Of a stretch of DNA of 64,000 nucleotides, positions 27,772 to 36,282 are shown piece after piece. The stretch is taken from contig NZ_WMEZ01000007.1 in assembly GCF_009856415.1 (NCBI RefSeq), positions 118,692-182,691 of the forward strand. The letters are read 5' to 3'. The notes beneath the pieces are model-generated. The model made no database searches. It saw nothing but the letters and a program-made list of their open reading frames with translations, and was not told where the DNA came from. Position 1 is the stretch's first letter, and every line of letters begins with the position of its first letter. A program made the position numbers and the translations under genes. This stretch comes from Halobacillus litoralis (GTDB lineage Bacteria; Bacillota; Bacilli; Bacillales; Halobacillaceae).

Positions 27772-27798
27772 TAATTCCGAGTTAACGCATTGGAATTA
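27772..27798. promoter_or_regulatory. Inverted repeat operator, possible CymR site
   Basis: TAATTCC (27772-27778) and GGAATTA (27792-27798) form a perfect 7-bp inverted repeat with a 13-base spacer. GGAATT is the core of the CymR motif, and CymR represses this same operon in B. subtilis. The 10-mer GGAATTATAA recurs at 32862-32871 before the sulfonate-type transporter. Confidence 0.5.
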
Positions 27799-27823
27799 TA
27801 AATAATGAGGAGAGATGAAATTT

Positions 27824-28465
27824 ATGGGGATGGAATTCGTCGACCTATTCAACCAATGGGCGAGTTCATATGACGATACAGTAGCTGGTAAGGATCCGGA
27901 ATATCGTGAAGTGTTTGAAGGGTACGATGAAATGTTGGGCCGCTTAGCCGAGCTTTCCGTATCCCCGGTTATGGAATTCGGAGTAGGTACAGCGAATTTA
28001 ACGAGAAAGGTCATTGACCAAAATAAGGTCGTTCTAGGCATTGAACCATCTTCTGAAATGCGGAGAATTGCTAAAGTGAAATGTCCAGAATCTGCCATTT
28101 ATGATGGGAACTTTCTCGATTACCCGAAACTACTTACACCCATCCGATCCATTATCAGTTCGTTTGCTTTTCATCACCTGACGACTAGTGAGAAAGTTGA
28201 AGCAATCCAGAGCTTTCGGGATCGTCTTGAATATGATGGGAAAGTAGTTTTTATAGACACAATCTTTAAAGACGAGAAACATAAACAACAGCTGATCGAA
28301 AACGCAAAGAGACAAGGATTTTTAAATTTAGCTCAGGATTTGCAGGAAGAATACTACCCATTTCTAGAAGAACTAAGAGAGATGTTTGTCCTCAACGGGT
28401 TCGAGGTAACTTTTGAACAACTGAACAAATACGCCTGGCTCATTCAGGCCAAAAAAGGAGAATGA
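27824..28465 (+). CDS. yrrT: SAM-dependent methyltransferase YrrT
   Basis: A 213-residue class I methyltransferase. Motif [12 protein letters not shown] near residue 48 binds SAM, and the protein starts [17 protein letters not shown] like B. subtilis YrrT, with the same length. ATG 27824 is preferred over ATG 27815 because GAGGAG then has a usable spacing and the start aligns with YrrT. It leads the operon for recycling homocysteine to cysteine, four bases ahead of luxS. The methyl acceptor of YrrT is not known. The product, S-adenosylhomocysteine, could feed the next enzymes. Confidence 0.9.
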   Translation: MGMEFVDLFNQWASSYDDTVAGKDPEYREVFEGYDEMLGRLAELSVSPVMEFGVGTANLTRKVIDQNKVVLGIEPSSEMRRIAKVKCPESAIYDGNFLDYPKLLTPIRSIISSFAFHHLTTSEKVEAIQSFRDRLEYDGKVVFIDTIFKDEKHKQQLIENAKRQGFLNLAQDLQEEYYPFLEELREMFVLNGFEVTFEQLNKYAWLIQAKKGE

Positions 28466-28469
28466 TCAC

Positions 28470-28931
28470 ATGCCAAAAATGAACGTTGAAAGCTTTAATC
28501 TTGACCACACGAAAGTCAGTGCCCCTTACGTACGTCTAGTAGGAGTAACAGAAGGTGAAAAGGGAGATAAAATCTACAAATATGACCTTCGTATCAAGCA
28601 GCCGAACCAGGAACATATGGAAATGCCAGCCCTTCATTCTCTGGAGCATTTGATGGCAGAGAACAGCCGGAATCACCATGACCGCATTGTCGATATTGGA
28701 CCGATGGGCTGCCAAACAGGCTTCTATATTGCCATCCTGAATGATGACAGCTATGATAACGTGCTTCATGTAATCGAGAAGACTCTTCAAGATGTGTTAG
28801 AAGCGGATGAAGTTCCTGCATGCAACGAAGTTCAGTGCGGATTTGCTGCGAGTCACAGCTTGGAAGGAGCTCAGGAACTGGCAAAAGAATTACTCGAAAA
28901 ACGGGAAGAATGGACGGAAGTTTTTCAATAA
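28470..28931 (+). CDS. luxS: S-ribosylhomocysteine lyase
   Basis: A 153-residue metalloenzyme that splits S-ribosylhomocysteine into homocysteine and DPD, the precursor of autoinducer-2. Metal ligands are in HSLEHLMAE (residues about 54-62) and the later cysteine in NEVQCG; the catalytic cysteine is in GCQTGF. The gene lies between yrrT and mccA, where B. subtilis has mtnN, so the operon supplies homocysteine directly to MccA. Release of AI-2 would be a by-product. GGAGA-type ribosome-binding site 8 bases upstream. Confidence 0.97.
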   Translation: MPKMNVESFNLDHTKVSAPYVRLVGVTEGEKGDKIYKYDLRIKQPNQEHMEMPALHSLEHLMAENSRNHHDRIVDIGPMGCQTGFYIAILNDDSYDNVLHVIEKTLQDVLEADEVPACNEVQCGFAASHSLEGAQELAKELLEKREEWTEVFQ

Positions 28932-28952
28932 ATAACGGGAGTTGAGGATGCG

Positions 28953-29870
28953 ATGGGTTACGTGAAGAATATACAATCATTAATTGGTCAGACACCGATG
29001 ATCGAACTCACTCATTCCGAAATCCCGAATCAAGCTAGAATCTTCGCTAAGCTTGAATTCATGAACCCAGGCGGGAGCATCAAAGACCGTCTGGGTTTAA
29101 AACTGATTGAGGATGCGTTAGAACGTGGATTGTTAAAACCCGGGGGAACCATTATTGAACCCACGGCTGGAAACACAGGCATTGGCCTCGCACTTGCTGC
29201 GATCGGAAAAGAGATCACCGTCATTTTTGTGACACCAAAGAAGTTCAGTCAGGAAAAACAAACCTTGATGAAAGCCTTAGGGGCTAAAGTCGTAAATACT
29301 CCTACTGAAAGAGGAATGAAGGGAGCCATAGAGAAAGCGAATCAATTGGCTAAAGAAATTTCCGGTTCCTTTAGTCCGCAGCAATTTCATAATCAAGCGA
29401 ATCCAGATGCTTATTACGAAACCCTCGGACCGGAAATATTTAAGGATATGAATGGCGAATTTGATATTTTCGTGGCTGGTGCTGGTACAGGTGGGACATT
29501 TATGGGGACCTCCCGTTATTTGAAAGAGCGAATGGGAAATGTGAAAACCGTAATTGTTGAACCAGAAGGCTCCATTTTGAACGGAGGAGAAGCTGGCCCA
29601 CACCGAACAGAAGGAATCGGGATGGAGTTTCTGCCTTTTTATATGAACCCCGATTATTTTGATGCGATTCTTACCATTTCTGATGAGATGGCTTTTCGTC
29701 GTGTAAAAGAACTGGCTATAAATGAAGGTTTGCTCGTAGCCAGTTCATCGGGAGCAGCCTTTGAAGCTGCGTGGAGAGAAGCTGAAAAAGCAAAGCCAGG
29801 GGCAAAAATCGTAACCGTCTTTCCGGACAGTAGCGAGCGATATTTAAGTCAGGGCATATATGAGGAGTGA
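28953..29870 (+). CDS. mccA: Cystathionine beta-synthase-type enzyme (O-acetylserine dependent)
   Basis: A 305-residue PLP enzyme of the cysteine synthase fold. The PLP lysine is in PGGSIKDRLG near residue 44, and the phosphate loop is GTGGTFMGTSR. In B. subtilis the orthologue MccA (YrhA) condenses O-acetylserine or activated serine with homocysteine to cystathionine, and the following gene makes cysteine. The context yrrT-luxS-mccA-mccB supports this role over plain CysK. GAGGATG precedes the ATG. Confidence 0.92.
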   Translation: MGYVKNIQSLIGQTPMIELTHSEIPNQARIFAKLEFMNPGGSIKDRLGLKLIEDALERGLLKPGGTIIEPTAGNTGIGLALAAIGKEITVIFVTPKKFSQEKQTLMKALGAKVVNTPTERGMKGAIEKANQLAKEISGSFSPQQFHNQANPDAYYETLGPEIFKDMNGEFDIFVAGAGTGGTFMGTSRYLKERMGNVKTVIVEPEGSILNGGEAGPHRTEGIGMEFLPFYMNPDYFDAILTISDEMAFRRVKELAINEGLLVASSSGAAFEAAWREAEKAKPGAKIVTVFPDSSERYLSQGIYEE

Positions 29871-29874
29871 TGAC

Positions 29875-31011
29875 ATGAGGAAAAAAACACAGCTGATCCA
29901 TGGGGGAATCACGGGTGATGAAAAGACTGGAGCTGTCAGCGTACCCATTTATCAGGTAAGCACCTACAAACAAGATGGGGTCGGTCAGCACCGTGGATAT
30001 GAATATTCGCGTACGGGAAACCCGACTCGGTTTGCTTTGGAAGAATTGATCAAGGACTTGGAAGGCGGACATAAAGGTTTCGCTTTCGGATCAGGAATGG
30101 CAGCCATTACAGCTGTTCTTATGACTTTTAATCATGGAGATCATGTAATTTTCACCGATGATGTGTATGGAGGGACGTATCGTCTTGTATCTAAGATCAT
30201 CAACCGCTTTGGACTAGAAGCAAGCTTTATTGATACAAGTGACGTGGAAAATATTAAATCAGCGATCACCGATCGTACAAAAGCGATCTACGTTGAAACC
30301 CCAACCAACCCATTGCTTAAAGTGACAGACCTTGAAAAAGTATCTGCTTTAGCAAAGGAAAAAGAATTGACGTTCATCGTTGATAATACCTTCAGCACAC
30401 CATATTGGCAGAATCCTATTGAATTTGGCGCTGATATCGTCTTGCATAGTGCAACCAAGTATTTAGGCGGACATAGTGACGTCGTCGCTGGTCTCGTCGT
30501 TGTGAACAGTGAGCAGTTGGCAGAAGATGTCCACTTTGTGCTGAACTCTACGGGTGGTGTTTTGGGACCCCAGGATTCATGGCTTCTTATGAGAGGAATC
30601 AAGACACTTGGGATTCGCATGGAAGAAATTGAGGAGAATACACGTCAGTTTGTGGAGTTTCTCCAAGGTCTGCCGGAAGTGACAGATATTTATTACCCCG
30701 GTCTCGATGATCATAGAGGTAGCGATGTTCATCAAAAACAAGCGAGTGGCAACGGCGGTATGATCAGCTTTGACGTCGGTAGTGGGGAGAAAGCGGATCA
30801 AGTTCTCCGGAACGTAAAATATTTCACGCTGGCAGAGAGCCTTGGAGCCGTCGAAAGCCTTATATCCGTTCCTGCAATGATGACTCACGCTTCTATTCCA
30901 AAAGAGCGTCGGGCAGAACTTGGGATCACAGATGGACTTGTCCGTGTTTCCATCGGCCTTGAAGATATTGAAGATCTGAAGGAAGATTTTTTACAAGCAT
31001 TAAGAAAGTAA
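29875..31011 (+). CDS. mccB: Cystathionine gamma-lyase/homocysteine gamma-lyase
   Basis: A 378-residue PLP enzyme of the Cys/Met metabolism family. The PLP lysine lies in LHSATKYLGGHSD near residue 195-200. SRTGNPTR and FGSGMAAI are standard. It splits cystathionine to cysteine, 2-oxobutyrate and ammonia, finishing the reverse transsulfuration begun by mccA. ATG 29875 is chosen, with GAGGAG 7 bases upstream overlapping the mccA stop; the ATG at 29860 has no such site. Last gene before a very strong terminator. Confidence 0.94.
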   Translation: MRKKTQLIHGGITGDEKTGAVSVPIYQVSTYKQDGVGQHRGYEYSRTGNPTRFALEELIKDLEGGHKGFAFGSGMAAITAVLMTFNHGDHVIFTDDVYGGTYRLVSKIINRFGLEASFIDTSDVENIKSAITDRTKAIYVETPTNPLLKVTDLEKVSALAKEKELTFIVDNTFSTPYWQNPIEFGADIVLHSATKYLGGHSDVVAGLVVVNSEQLAEDVHFVLNSTGGVLGPQDSWLLMRGIKTLGIRMEEIEENTRQFVEFLQGLPEVTDIYYPGLDDHRGSDVHQKQASGNGGMISFDVGSGEKADQVLRNVKYFTLAESLGAVESLISVPAMMTHASIPKERRAELGITDGLVRVSIGLEDIEDLKEDFLQALRK

Positions 31012-31014
31012 TCG

Positions 31015-31051
31015 GAAAAGGAGCCCTCCTGTACAGGAGGGCTCCTTTTTG
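31015..31051 (+). terminator. Terminator of the yrrT-luxS-mccAB operon
   Basis: GGAGCCCTCCT and AGGAGGGCTCC form an almost loopless stem followed by TTTTT. Confidence 0.93.
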
Positions 31052-31111
31052 TATAGCTCCTTAACACCTGAGCCAAACTAAAAAGGATTATCAATCAGGA
31101 GTGAAAATGAC

Positions 31112-31786
31112 ATGGATTACACACATTATAAAAAGCAATTGGAAGAGCGTAAAAGAGAAATCGAACAACGATTAATTGACAATAATCATTTTGGTTTAGA
31201 AAGAGGTTTGGCGAGTGATATGGCATCAGGGGAATTGTCACAGTATGACAATCACCCCGCTGATTCAGGCACTGAACTTTACGAGCGGGAAAAAGATATC
31301 GCTTTGCTAGGACATTTGGAAGAAGAATTATCAGATATTCAATATTCATTGAAGCAGATTCAACAAGGTACCTATGGGATTTGTGAAGAAACGGGAAGAC
31401 AAATTCCAAAGGAAAGGCTAGAGGCGTTGCCGACTGCGCGTACAATTGCGAAAGCTTCATCAAATCAAGACATATCAGGAGATCGACCAGTGGAAGAAGA
31501 TGTGATTACAGATTTAGAAAATCATTATGGTCGGGATGCAGATGATCCAGAGTATAATGAACAGAATGCCTATGAGCAGGCAGCTTCTTTTAATCAAAGC
31601 AGCATGACGTATGACGATTCCTCATTAATGGATAATCAAGATGGCGTGGGGTATGTAGAAGAATTCGAACCTTTTGTATCTACAGATATGCATGGTTATA
31701 CAGGGTCTGAAGGGGTAAGCTTTCAGCGTAATGAGCATTATGATAAGTATATGGATAGTCAGGATGAAGCTGAAGATACGTACTAA
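31112..31786 (+). CDS. YteA-type TraR/DksA-like protein
   Basis: A 224-residue acidic protein. The N-terminal half is coiled coil (KKQLEERKREIEQR) with the conserved GELSQYDNHPADSGTELYER. GTYGICEETGRQIPKERLEA then occupies the place of the DksA zinc finger, but only one of the four cysteines remains. The same loss is seen in the YteA family of bacilli, so it is a family trait. The C-terminal third is acidic and low in complexity. The role is unknown: possibly RNA polymerase binding like DksA, perhaps linked to sporulation. Monocistronic. Confidence 0.85.
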   Translation: MDYTHYKKQLEERKREIEQRLIDNNHFGLERGLASDMASGELSQYDNHPADSGTELYEREKDIALLGHLEEELSDIQYSLKQIQQGTYGICEETGRQIPKERLEALPTARTIAKASSNQDISGDRPVEEDVITDLENHYGRDADDPEYNEQNAYEQAASFNQSSMTYDDSSLMDNQDGVGYVEEFEPFVSTDMHGYTGSEGVSFQRNEHYDKYMDSQDEAEDTY

Positions 31787-31791
31787 CTACC

Positions 31792-31826
31792 AAAGACGCC
31801 AGGGCTGATAGCCTTGGCGTCTTTTT
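31792..31826. terminator. Terminator after YteA-type gene
   Basis: AAGACGCCA and TGGCGTCTT form a stem followed by TTTTT. It also sits at the 3' end of the convergent Lin0512 gene. Confidence 0.88.
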
Positions 31827-31841
31827 ATGGAAGTCACACCT

Positions 31842-32201
31842 TCAATATCCGACTTCTACTGCTGCGTTGACAATATACATAAGATCATTTTTATCTTGTT
31901 TATCCTCTAAGACGATGCCACTTGTAGTAAGCATGCCACCTTCCATCACTTCTATGTTAACTTCTCCGTAAGGAATAGCGTCTTTTAATTGATTAAAATC
32001 AAGTTGGTCTAAGTCGCATGGTACGGCTAATTTCACGTTAATTTTCATATTGTCTAGAGACTCTTCAGGAAGCACTGAACGGATTCCTGGCATGGAATTG
32101 GTATGTATGGCATTTTTGATGGCTCTAATTGAAGCTTTTGTCACATCCTGACCATGTACATCTGTTCCCATTCCTGTTTGGATAAACATCAAATGATCCA
32201 T
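31842..32201 (-). CDS. Lin0512-family protein, paralogue 1
   Basis: A 119-residue protein of the Lin0512 family of unknown function. Typical features are the opening MDHLMFIQTGMGTDVHGQDV and TKASIRAIKNAIHTNS, and the C-terminus MYIVNAAVEVGY. It shares most residues with the neighbouring 119-residue gene at 32324-32683, so the two arose by tandem duplication. AGGGGG precedes the ATG. The conserved MGTDxHGQDxT resembles a small ring-forming or cyclohydrolase-like fold seen in the wider family, but no function is proposed. Confidence 0.85.
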   Translation of the reverse strand: MDHLMFIQTGMGTDVHGQDVTKASIRAIKNAIHTNSMPGIRSVLPEESLDNMKINVKLAVPCDLDQLDFNQLKDAIPYGEVNIEVMEGGMLTTSGIVLEDKQDKNDLMYIVNAAVEVGY

Positions 32202-32288
32202 GATTATTCCCCCTTTTATTTTTCTCCATCATATCATAATTTGAGAAAGTGGCATCTTTGATATCCATCGCGCTAGCATTTCTTAATA

Positions 32289-32320
32289 TAAAAAGGTCAG
32301 GGGGATCCCCTGACCTTTTA
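32289..32320 (-). terminator. Terminator between the two Lin0512 genes
   Basis: AAAAGGTCAGGGG and CCCCTGACCTTTT form a perfect stem; on the minus strand a T run follows. The two paralogues are therefore probably separate transcripts. Confidence 0.88.
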
Positions 32321-32323
32321 GCG

Positions 32324-32683
32324 TCAATATCCGACTTCTACAGCAGCATTCACAATATACATTTGATCGTTATGATCTCCCTCATCGTTTAAAGTGATGC
32401 CGCTTGTCGTGCGCATTCCTCCATCCATTAACTTGATTTCAACCTGTCCATATGGAATCGTTTCTTTAATTTTCGTATGGTTTAATTCATCAATGTCACT
32501 GGGTAAGGCCAGTTTCACAGTGGTTTTCATATTTTCCATAGACCCTTCCGGCAACGCTTCCTGGACACCTGGCATAGAATTTGAATGGATAGCATTCTCG
32601 ATCGCCCGAACGGATGCCTTTGTTACGTCTTGTCCATGAACATCAATTCCAGTACCTGTCTGAATGAAGATAATTTGATCCAT
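32324..32683 (-). CDS. Lin0512-family protein, paralogue 2
   Basis: A 119-residue paralogue of the gene at 31842-32201, with the same length, opening (MDQIIFIQTGTGIDVHGQDV) and ending (NAAVEVGY). Differences are concentrated in the middle, around residues 38-95. AAGGTGG lies before the ATG. It is divergent from the sulfonate-type ABC operon, whose promoter lies about 110 bases away. Function unknown. Confidence 0.85.
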   Translation of the reverse strand: MDQIIFIQTGTGIDVHGQDVTKASVRAIENAIHSNSMPGVQEALPEGSMENMKTTVKLALPSDIDELNHTKIKETIPYGQVEIKLMDGGMRTTSGITLNDEGDHNDQMYIVNAAVEVGY

Positions 32684-32796
32684 AGGATAACCACCTTTCT
32701 AAAATAATTCATGATCCTTCATTTATTGTTTAACACGTCATGGATGAGGTAAAACATGCTGGATTTAAATACGGTGCAAGGAATAACCACAGTTCA

Positions 32797-32826
32797 TTGA
32801 CACAATATTCTGTTCAACTGTATAAT
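32797..32826 (+). promoter_or_regulatory. Sigma-A promoter of the Ssu/Tau-type ABC operon
   Basis: TTGACA (32797-32802), 18 bases, then TATAAT (32821-32826); both hexamers are perfect. Confidence 0.85.
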
Positions 32827-32861
32827 CTAATAATATAATCATAAAGCATACTATTTCTATA

Positions 32862-32871
32862 GGAATTATAA
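32862..32871 (+). promoter_or_regulatory. GGAATTATAA operator half, possible CymR site
   Basis: GGAATTATAA is identical to the right half of the operator at 27792-27801 before yrrT. It lies about 36 bases after the -10 element and just before the ribosome-binding site, a position suited to repression. CymR controls both ssu and the yrrT operon in B. subtilis. Confidence 0.45.
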
Positions 32872-32889
32872 TCATAAGGATGTGACGTA

Positions 32890-33678
32890 TTGTTTTTGTC
32901 CATAGATCAAGTAGGGAAAACCTTCAATGGTAAAGGAGAAGACGGTTTTGAGGTCTTTTCTGGAATCGATTTGAAGATTGAAGAAAATCAATTTGTCTCA
33001 CTCCTAGGACCGTCCGGATGTGGGAAATCAACGCTCCTTTCAATGGTTGCAGGTCTGGAGAGCGTCAGATCGGGGTCAATCCGATTGGAAGGAGAAGAAA
33101 TTAAGAAAGCTGGTCCTGACCGAGGCATGGTCTTTCAACAACCTTCTCTTTTTCCATGGCTGAATGTAAAGGAAAATGTTCTTTTTCCGTTAAAAGGGCA
33201 TGGGTCAAAAAAAGAGGCAGAAGAGAGAGTGGATCGTTTCTTACAGATGGTCCACCTGAGCCGGTTCAAAGAAAATTACACCCATGAGCTTTCTGGAGGG
33301 ATGCAGCAGCGGGTAGCCATTGCAAGAGCACTTGCCATGGATCCTAAAGTGTTGCTCATGGATGAACCTTTCGGGGCCCTTGATGAACAGACGAGACATA
33401 TTCTTCATGAAGAACTGATGAAGATTTGGCAGGAGACGCAAAAGACCATCCTGTTCGTTACACACAGCATTCAGGAGGCGATTAAATTATCTGATCGGGT
33501 CGTCGTCATGGGTACACGACCAGGACGGATCATCGCTGACTTTTCCATCGATCTTCCACGACCTAGAAAGAGGGAAGATGAGAGGGTTATCGAGCTTGAG
33601 CGAAAAGTGATGGATCTGCTGGAAGGTGAAATCAACAAAGTATTGAAGGAAGAACTTCGTTATGAAGATAGCTATTAA
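32890..33678 (+). CDS. Nitrate/sulfonate/taurine-type ABC transporter ATPase
   Basis: A 262-residue ATPase of the NitT/TauT family. Walker A GPSGCGKST lies near residue 43, the signature is LSGGMQQRVAIARAL, Walker B is VLLMDEPFGALDEQTR, and the H-loop is LFVTHSIQEA. TTG 32890 is used, with AAGGATG about 8 bases upstream. It overlaps the permease gene by 17 bases. Substrate candidates are aliphatic sulfonates, taurine or a pyrimidine/riboflavin precursor. The shared operator with the cysteine operon favours a sulfur compound. Confidence 0.9.
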   Translation: MFLSIDQVGKTFNGKGEDGFEVFSGIDLKIEENQFVSLLGPSGCGKSTLLSMVAGLESVRSGSIRLEGEEIKKAGPDRGMVFQQPSLFPWLNVKENVLFPLKGHGSKKEAEERVDRFLQMVHLSRFKENYTHELSGGMQQRVAIARALAMDPKVLLMDEPFGALDEQTRHILHEELMKIWQETQKTILFVTHSIQEAIKLSDRVVVMGTRPGRIIADFSIDLPRPRKREDERVIELERKVMDLLEGEINKVLKEELRYEDSY

Positions 33679-34420
33679 AAGGGTTGGTTTTTTAGTTGTT
33701 GTTCTAGGATTATGGCAGCTGGTGTACTCCATTGGTGTCTTCGAAGATATCGTGTTTCCATCACCGCTCAAAGTAGCAGGTGCGCTGTATGAGGGGTTTG
33801 CTGATGGGGATTTCATTAAAGCATTGGGCGCGAGTTTCCGTCACTTATTCATGGGCTTGTCCCTTGCCATATTGTTTGGGACCGTCATTGGCGTCCTGCT
33901 TGGGAAATCGAAACAGGCGGATGAAACAGCAGGAATGTATCTCATTGCTTTACAGAGTATTCCAAGCATTGTGTGGGTGCCGCTTGCCATTATGCTGTTT
34001 GGTTTTTCTGAATTTGCCGTTGTGTTCGTTGTCGTCCTTGGAGGTACATTTGTTATGGCTTTGAACGTACGGACGGCCATTTATAGTGTTCCACCCCAGT
34101 TGGTCCGTGCAGCTCGGACGATGGGGACCAATGGAATTCCTCTTTTTTTCAGAGTGGAAGTTCCATCGAGCATTCCATATTTTATGACAGGTCTCAGACT
34201 CGCTTGGGCTTTCAGTTGGAGAGCTCTCATGGCTGGTGAGCTGTTAAGCAATGGTCCTGGATTGGGTTACTCTTTACGGTACGCTCAGGATTATGCACGC
34301 ATGGATCAAGTGATTGCAATCATCATTATCATTGGCGTCATCGGTGCAGTAGTGGATCAAGTGGTCTTTTCTAAGTTAGAAAGAAATGTTAGGAAACGCT
34401 GGGGATTATTGAAATCATAG
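33662..34420 (+). CDS. Nitrate/sulfonate/taurine-type ABC permease
   Basis: A 252-residue membrane permease with about six hydrophobic segments, of the SsuC/TauC type. The ATPase-contact loop is ARTMGTNGIPLFFRVEVPSS near residue 150, and SWRALMAGEL follows. The ATG at 33662 lies within the ATPase gene (AAGGAAG upstream), so translation is coupled. It forms the channel for the solute delivered by the downstream lipoprotein. Confidence 0.9.
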   Translation: MKIAIKRVGFLVVVLGLWQLVYSIGVFEDIVFPSPLKVAGALYEGFADGDFIKALGASFRHLFMGLSLAILFGTVIGVLLGKSKQADETAGMYLIALQSIPSIVWVPLAIMLFGFSEFAVVFVVVLGGTFVMALNVRTAIYSVPPQLVRAARTMGTNGIPLFFRVEVPSSIPYFMTGLRLAWAFSWRALMAGELLSNGPGLGYSLRYAQDYARMDQVIAIIIIIGVIGAVVDQVVFSKLERNVRKRWGLLKS

Positions 34421-34438
34421 ATAGGAGATGAGGAGAAA

Positions 34439-35443
34439 ATGAAAAAATGGTTATCCATAATTGCTCTTGCTGTCATGAGTCTGGTGCTCGCTGCTTGCGG
34501 TAGTGATGCAGGCGCGAATTCTGATGATGGTGGAAGTACAGAAGAAATTACGATTGGTTACTTTCCGAACATCAACCACGTAGCGGGTATGGTGGCAGAG
34601 ACGAAGGATTTGTATTCTGAGACATTGCCGGATGGAACAAAAGTGAACTATCAATATTTTCCTGATGGATCTTCTTTTATGACAGCTATAGAAACGGGGG
34701 ATATCCAGGGAGGCCTTGTAGGACCTGGCCCGGCGATGAACCACTTCACAAGTGGAGCGGAAGTTAATGTTGTCGCTGCAGGCTCAACAGGTGGTACAGT
34801 CATCATGGCTAGAGAAGGAGCGGATATTGACTCCCCAGAAGACCTGGCAGGAAAGACGTTTGTTTCTCCAAGGGTAGGATGTACACATGATGTACAATTT
34901 GAAACGATGATGAAAGAGGAATTCGGTATAACGTCTGACCGTATTGACGGTGAAATGAAGCACGTCACAGGTAAGCCGGCCACTTATGCAAGCTTGTTTG
35001 AAACGAAAAATGTGGACGTCGCAACCGTTCCTGAACCTTGGGCATCTTCCATTGAGGAACAAGGAAGCGGTAAAGTCCTTGTCGACACACCGGATGTTGC
35101 TTTTGGTGAAACTTTACCGGCAGCCGTGTTCGTCACTTCTCAAAAACTTGTGGATGAAAACCCGGATATGGTGGAGAGCATCGTAGAAGCTCATAAAAAA
35201 GCGACAGACTTTATTAATGAAAACCCAGAAGAAGCGAAACAGATTGCCATTGATAAAATCAAAGACATCACGGACCAAGAACTTTCAAAAGAAGTCATCG
35301 ACCGTGCCTGGGAGCGTATTGATTTCACTTATGAAGTGAAAGAAGAAAACCTTCAGGAGTTCGCGGATGCTTCTTATGATCTTGAGTTTCTGAAAGAAAA
35401 GCCGGACTTGACTGGTCTGGTGGACACAAGCTTTCTTGATTAA
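34439..35443 (+). CDS. NitT/TauT-type substrate-binding lipoprotein
   Basis: A 334-residue type 2 periplasmic-binding lipoprotein. The signal peptide ends in the lipobox LAAC near residue 20. IGYFPNINHVAG opens the mature fold, a pattern shared by sulfonate and taurine binders, and SPRVGCTHDVQFE with VATVPEPWAS continues it. AGGAGATGAGGA precedes the ATG. Third and last gene of the transporter operon, followed by a good terminator. The exact ligand is undetermined. Confidence 0.88.
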   Translation: MKKWLSIIALAVMSLVLAACGSDAGANSDDGGSTEEITIGYFPNINHVAGMVAETKDLYSETLPDGTKVNYQYFPDGSSFMTAIETGDIQGGLVGPGPAMNHFTSGAEVNVVAAGSTGGTVIMAREGADIDSPEDLAGKTFVSPRVGCTHDVQFETMMKEEFGITSDRIDGEMKHVTGKPATYASLFETKNVDVATVPEPWASSIEEQGSGKVLVDTPDVAFGETLPAAVFVTSQKLVDENPDMVESIVEAHKKATDFINENPEEAKQIAIDKIKDITDQELSKEVIDRAWERIDFTYEVKEENLQEFADASYDLEFLKEKPDLTGLVDTSFLD

Positions 35444-35451
35444 ATAGTAGG

Positions 35452-35483
35452 AAAAGAGACGGGAAATTTCCTGTCTCTTTTTT
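35452..35483 (+). terminator. Terminator of the Ssu/Tau-type operon
   Basis: AAAGAGACGGG(AAA) with CCTGTCTCTTT forms a stem, then TTTT. Confidence 0.88.
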
Positions 35484-35598
35484 AGTTCTTTTGAGTCTTT
35501 TTGAACGGAACCCGCATGCAAAAAACCCAATAATATTTAAAACATCCCTTTAGTTTTTATGATTTAGGTCAAACTATAAGGTACAGGAGGGATGCTGT

Positions 35599-36282
35599 TT
35601 GAAGCGCATTTCAATCGTTTTTTTCATTATTGGGATACTTTTCATTGCAGGGCAGTCGGTTACAGCTGAAAGCGAATATAAAATCGTCCATAAAGATAAA
35701 GTAACAGAAGATTGGGAAGTCCATGTCGATTATCCAAGGTTTGAGCACTTGGAAAGTAAAGATCTTCAAGATACTGTAAACTTTCAAATCGTTCAGAAAC
35801 TTGAAGATACGTTGAGAGATGTAAAGAGAGGGGCCGGAGAAATGATGGGTGTCCCTTATCTTTATTATGAAGAAACATCGGTGTTTAAAGAAAAGACTTT
35901 TTATTCTGTCGTGATGACCTCCCACATATCCAGGGGGAATCGCTACAATTCAACCGTCACCTCCATCAATTTTCAAGATGACCGAGGGGGGTCAATCAAG
36001 AAATTGAAAGACCTTGTGTATATCGATCGATTAAATAAAGAAGTGAAGAAGGCATTAGAAGCTGACCCGGAGATGTATTTGCAGGAGCCTTTTGCTGGTG
36101 TGCGAGACAATACCGCTTTTTATGTGAAGGATGAACACCTTGTCCTTGTATTCAATAAGTTTGAGGTCGCTGCTGGTGTTCACGGCACTCCTGAGATATC
36201 AGTCCCTCTAAAAGGGATACTTAAGGAAGAATTAGAGAAAAAAGTGCCTCCTTTGCCTTCCTATACATTATCCACATATTGA
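35599..36282 (+). CDS. Secreted DUF3298 (RsiV-like) protein
   Basis: A 227-residue exported protein. The signal peptide MKRISIVFFIIGILFIAG ends at about VTA. The mature part has the DUF4163/DUF3298 pattern, with VVMTSHISRGNRYNSTVTSIN and VLVFNKFEVAAGVHGTPEIS, the arrangement found in the extracellular domain of the anti-sigma factor RsiV. No membrane anchor or anti-sigma domain is present. TTG 35599 follows AGGAGGG by 8 bases. The function is unknown; binding of a wall or lysozyme-like partner can only be suggested from RsiV. DnaA-type boxes begin in its last codons. Confidence 0.82.
   Translation: MKRISIVFFIIGILFIAGQSVTAESEYKIVHKDKVTEDWEVHVDYPRFEHLESKDLQDTVNFQIVQKLEDTLRDVKRGAGEMMGVPYLYYEETSVFKEKTFYSVVMTSHISRGNRYNSTVTSINFQDDRGGSIKKLKDLVYIDRLNKEVKKALEADPEMYLQEPFAGVRDNTAFYVKDEHLVLVFNKFEVAAGVHGTPEISVPLKGILKEELEKKVPPLPSYTLSTY

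Noticed and set aside
31112..31786. Broken zinc finger in the YteA-type protein as a sign of gene decay
   Set aside because: Loss of the cysteines is common to the YteA family, and the frame is intact and of normal length.
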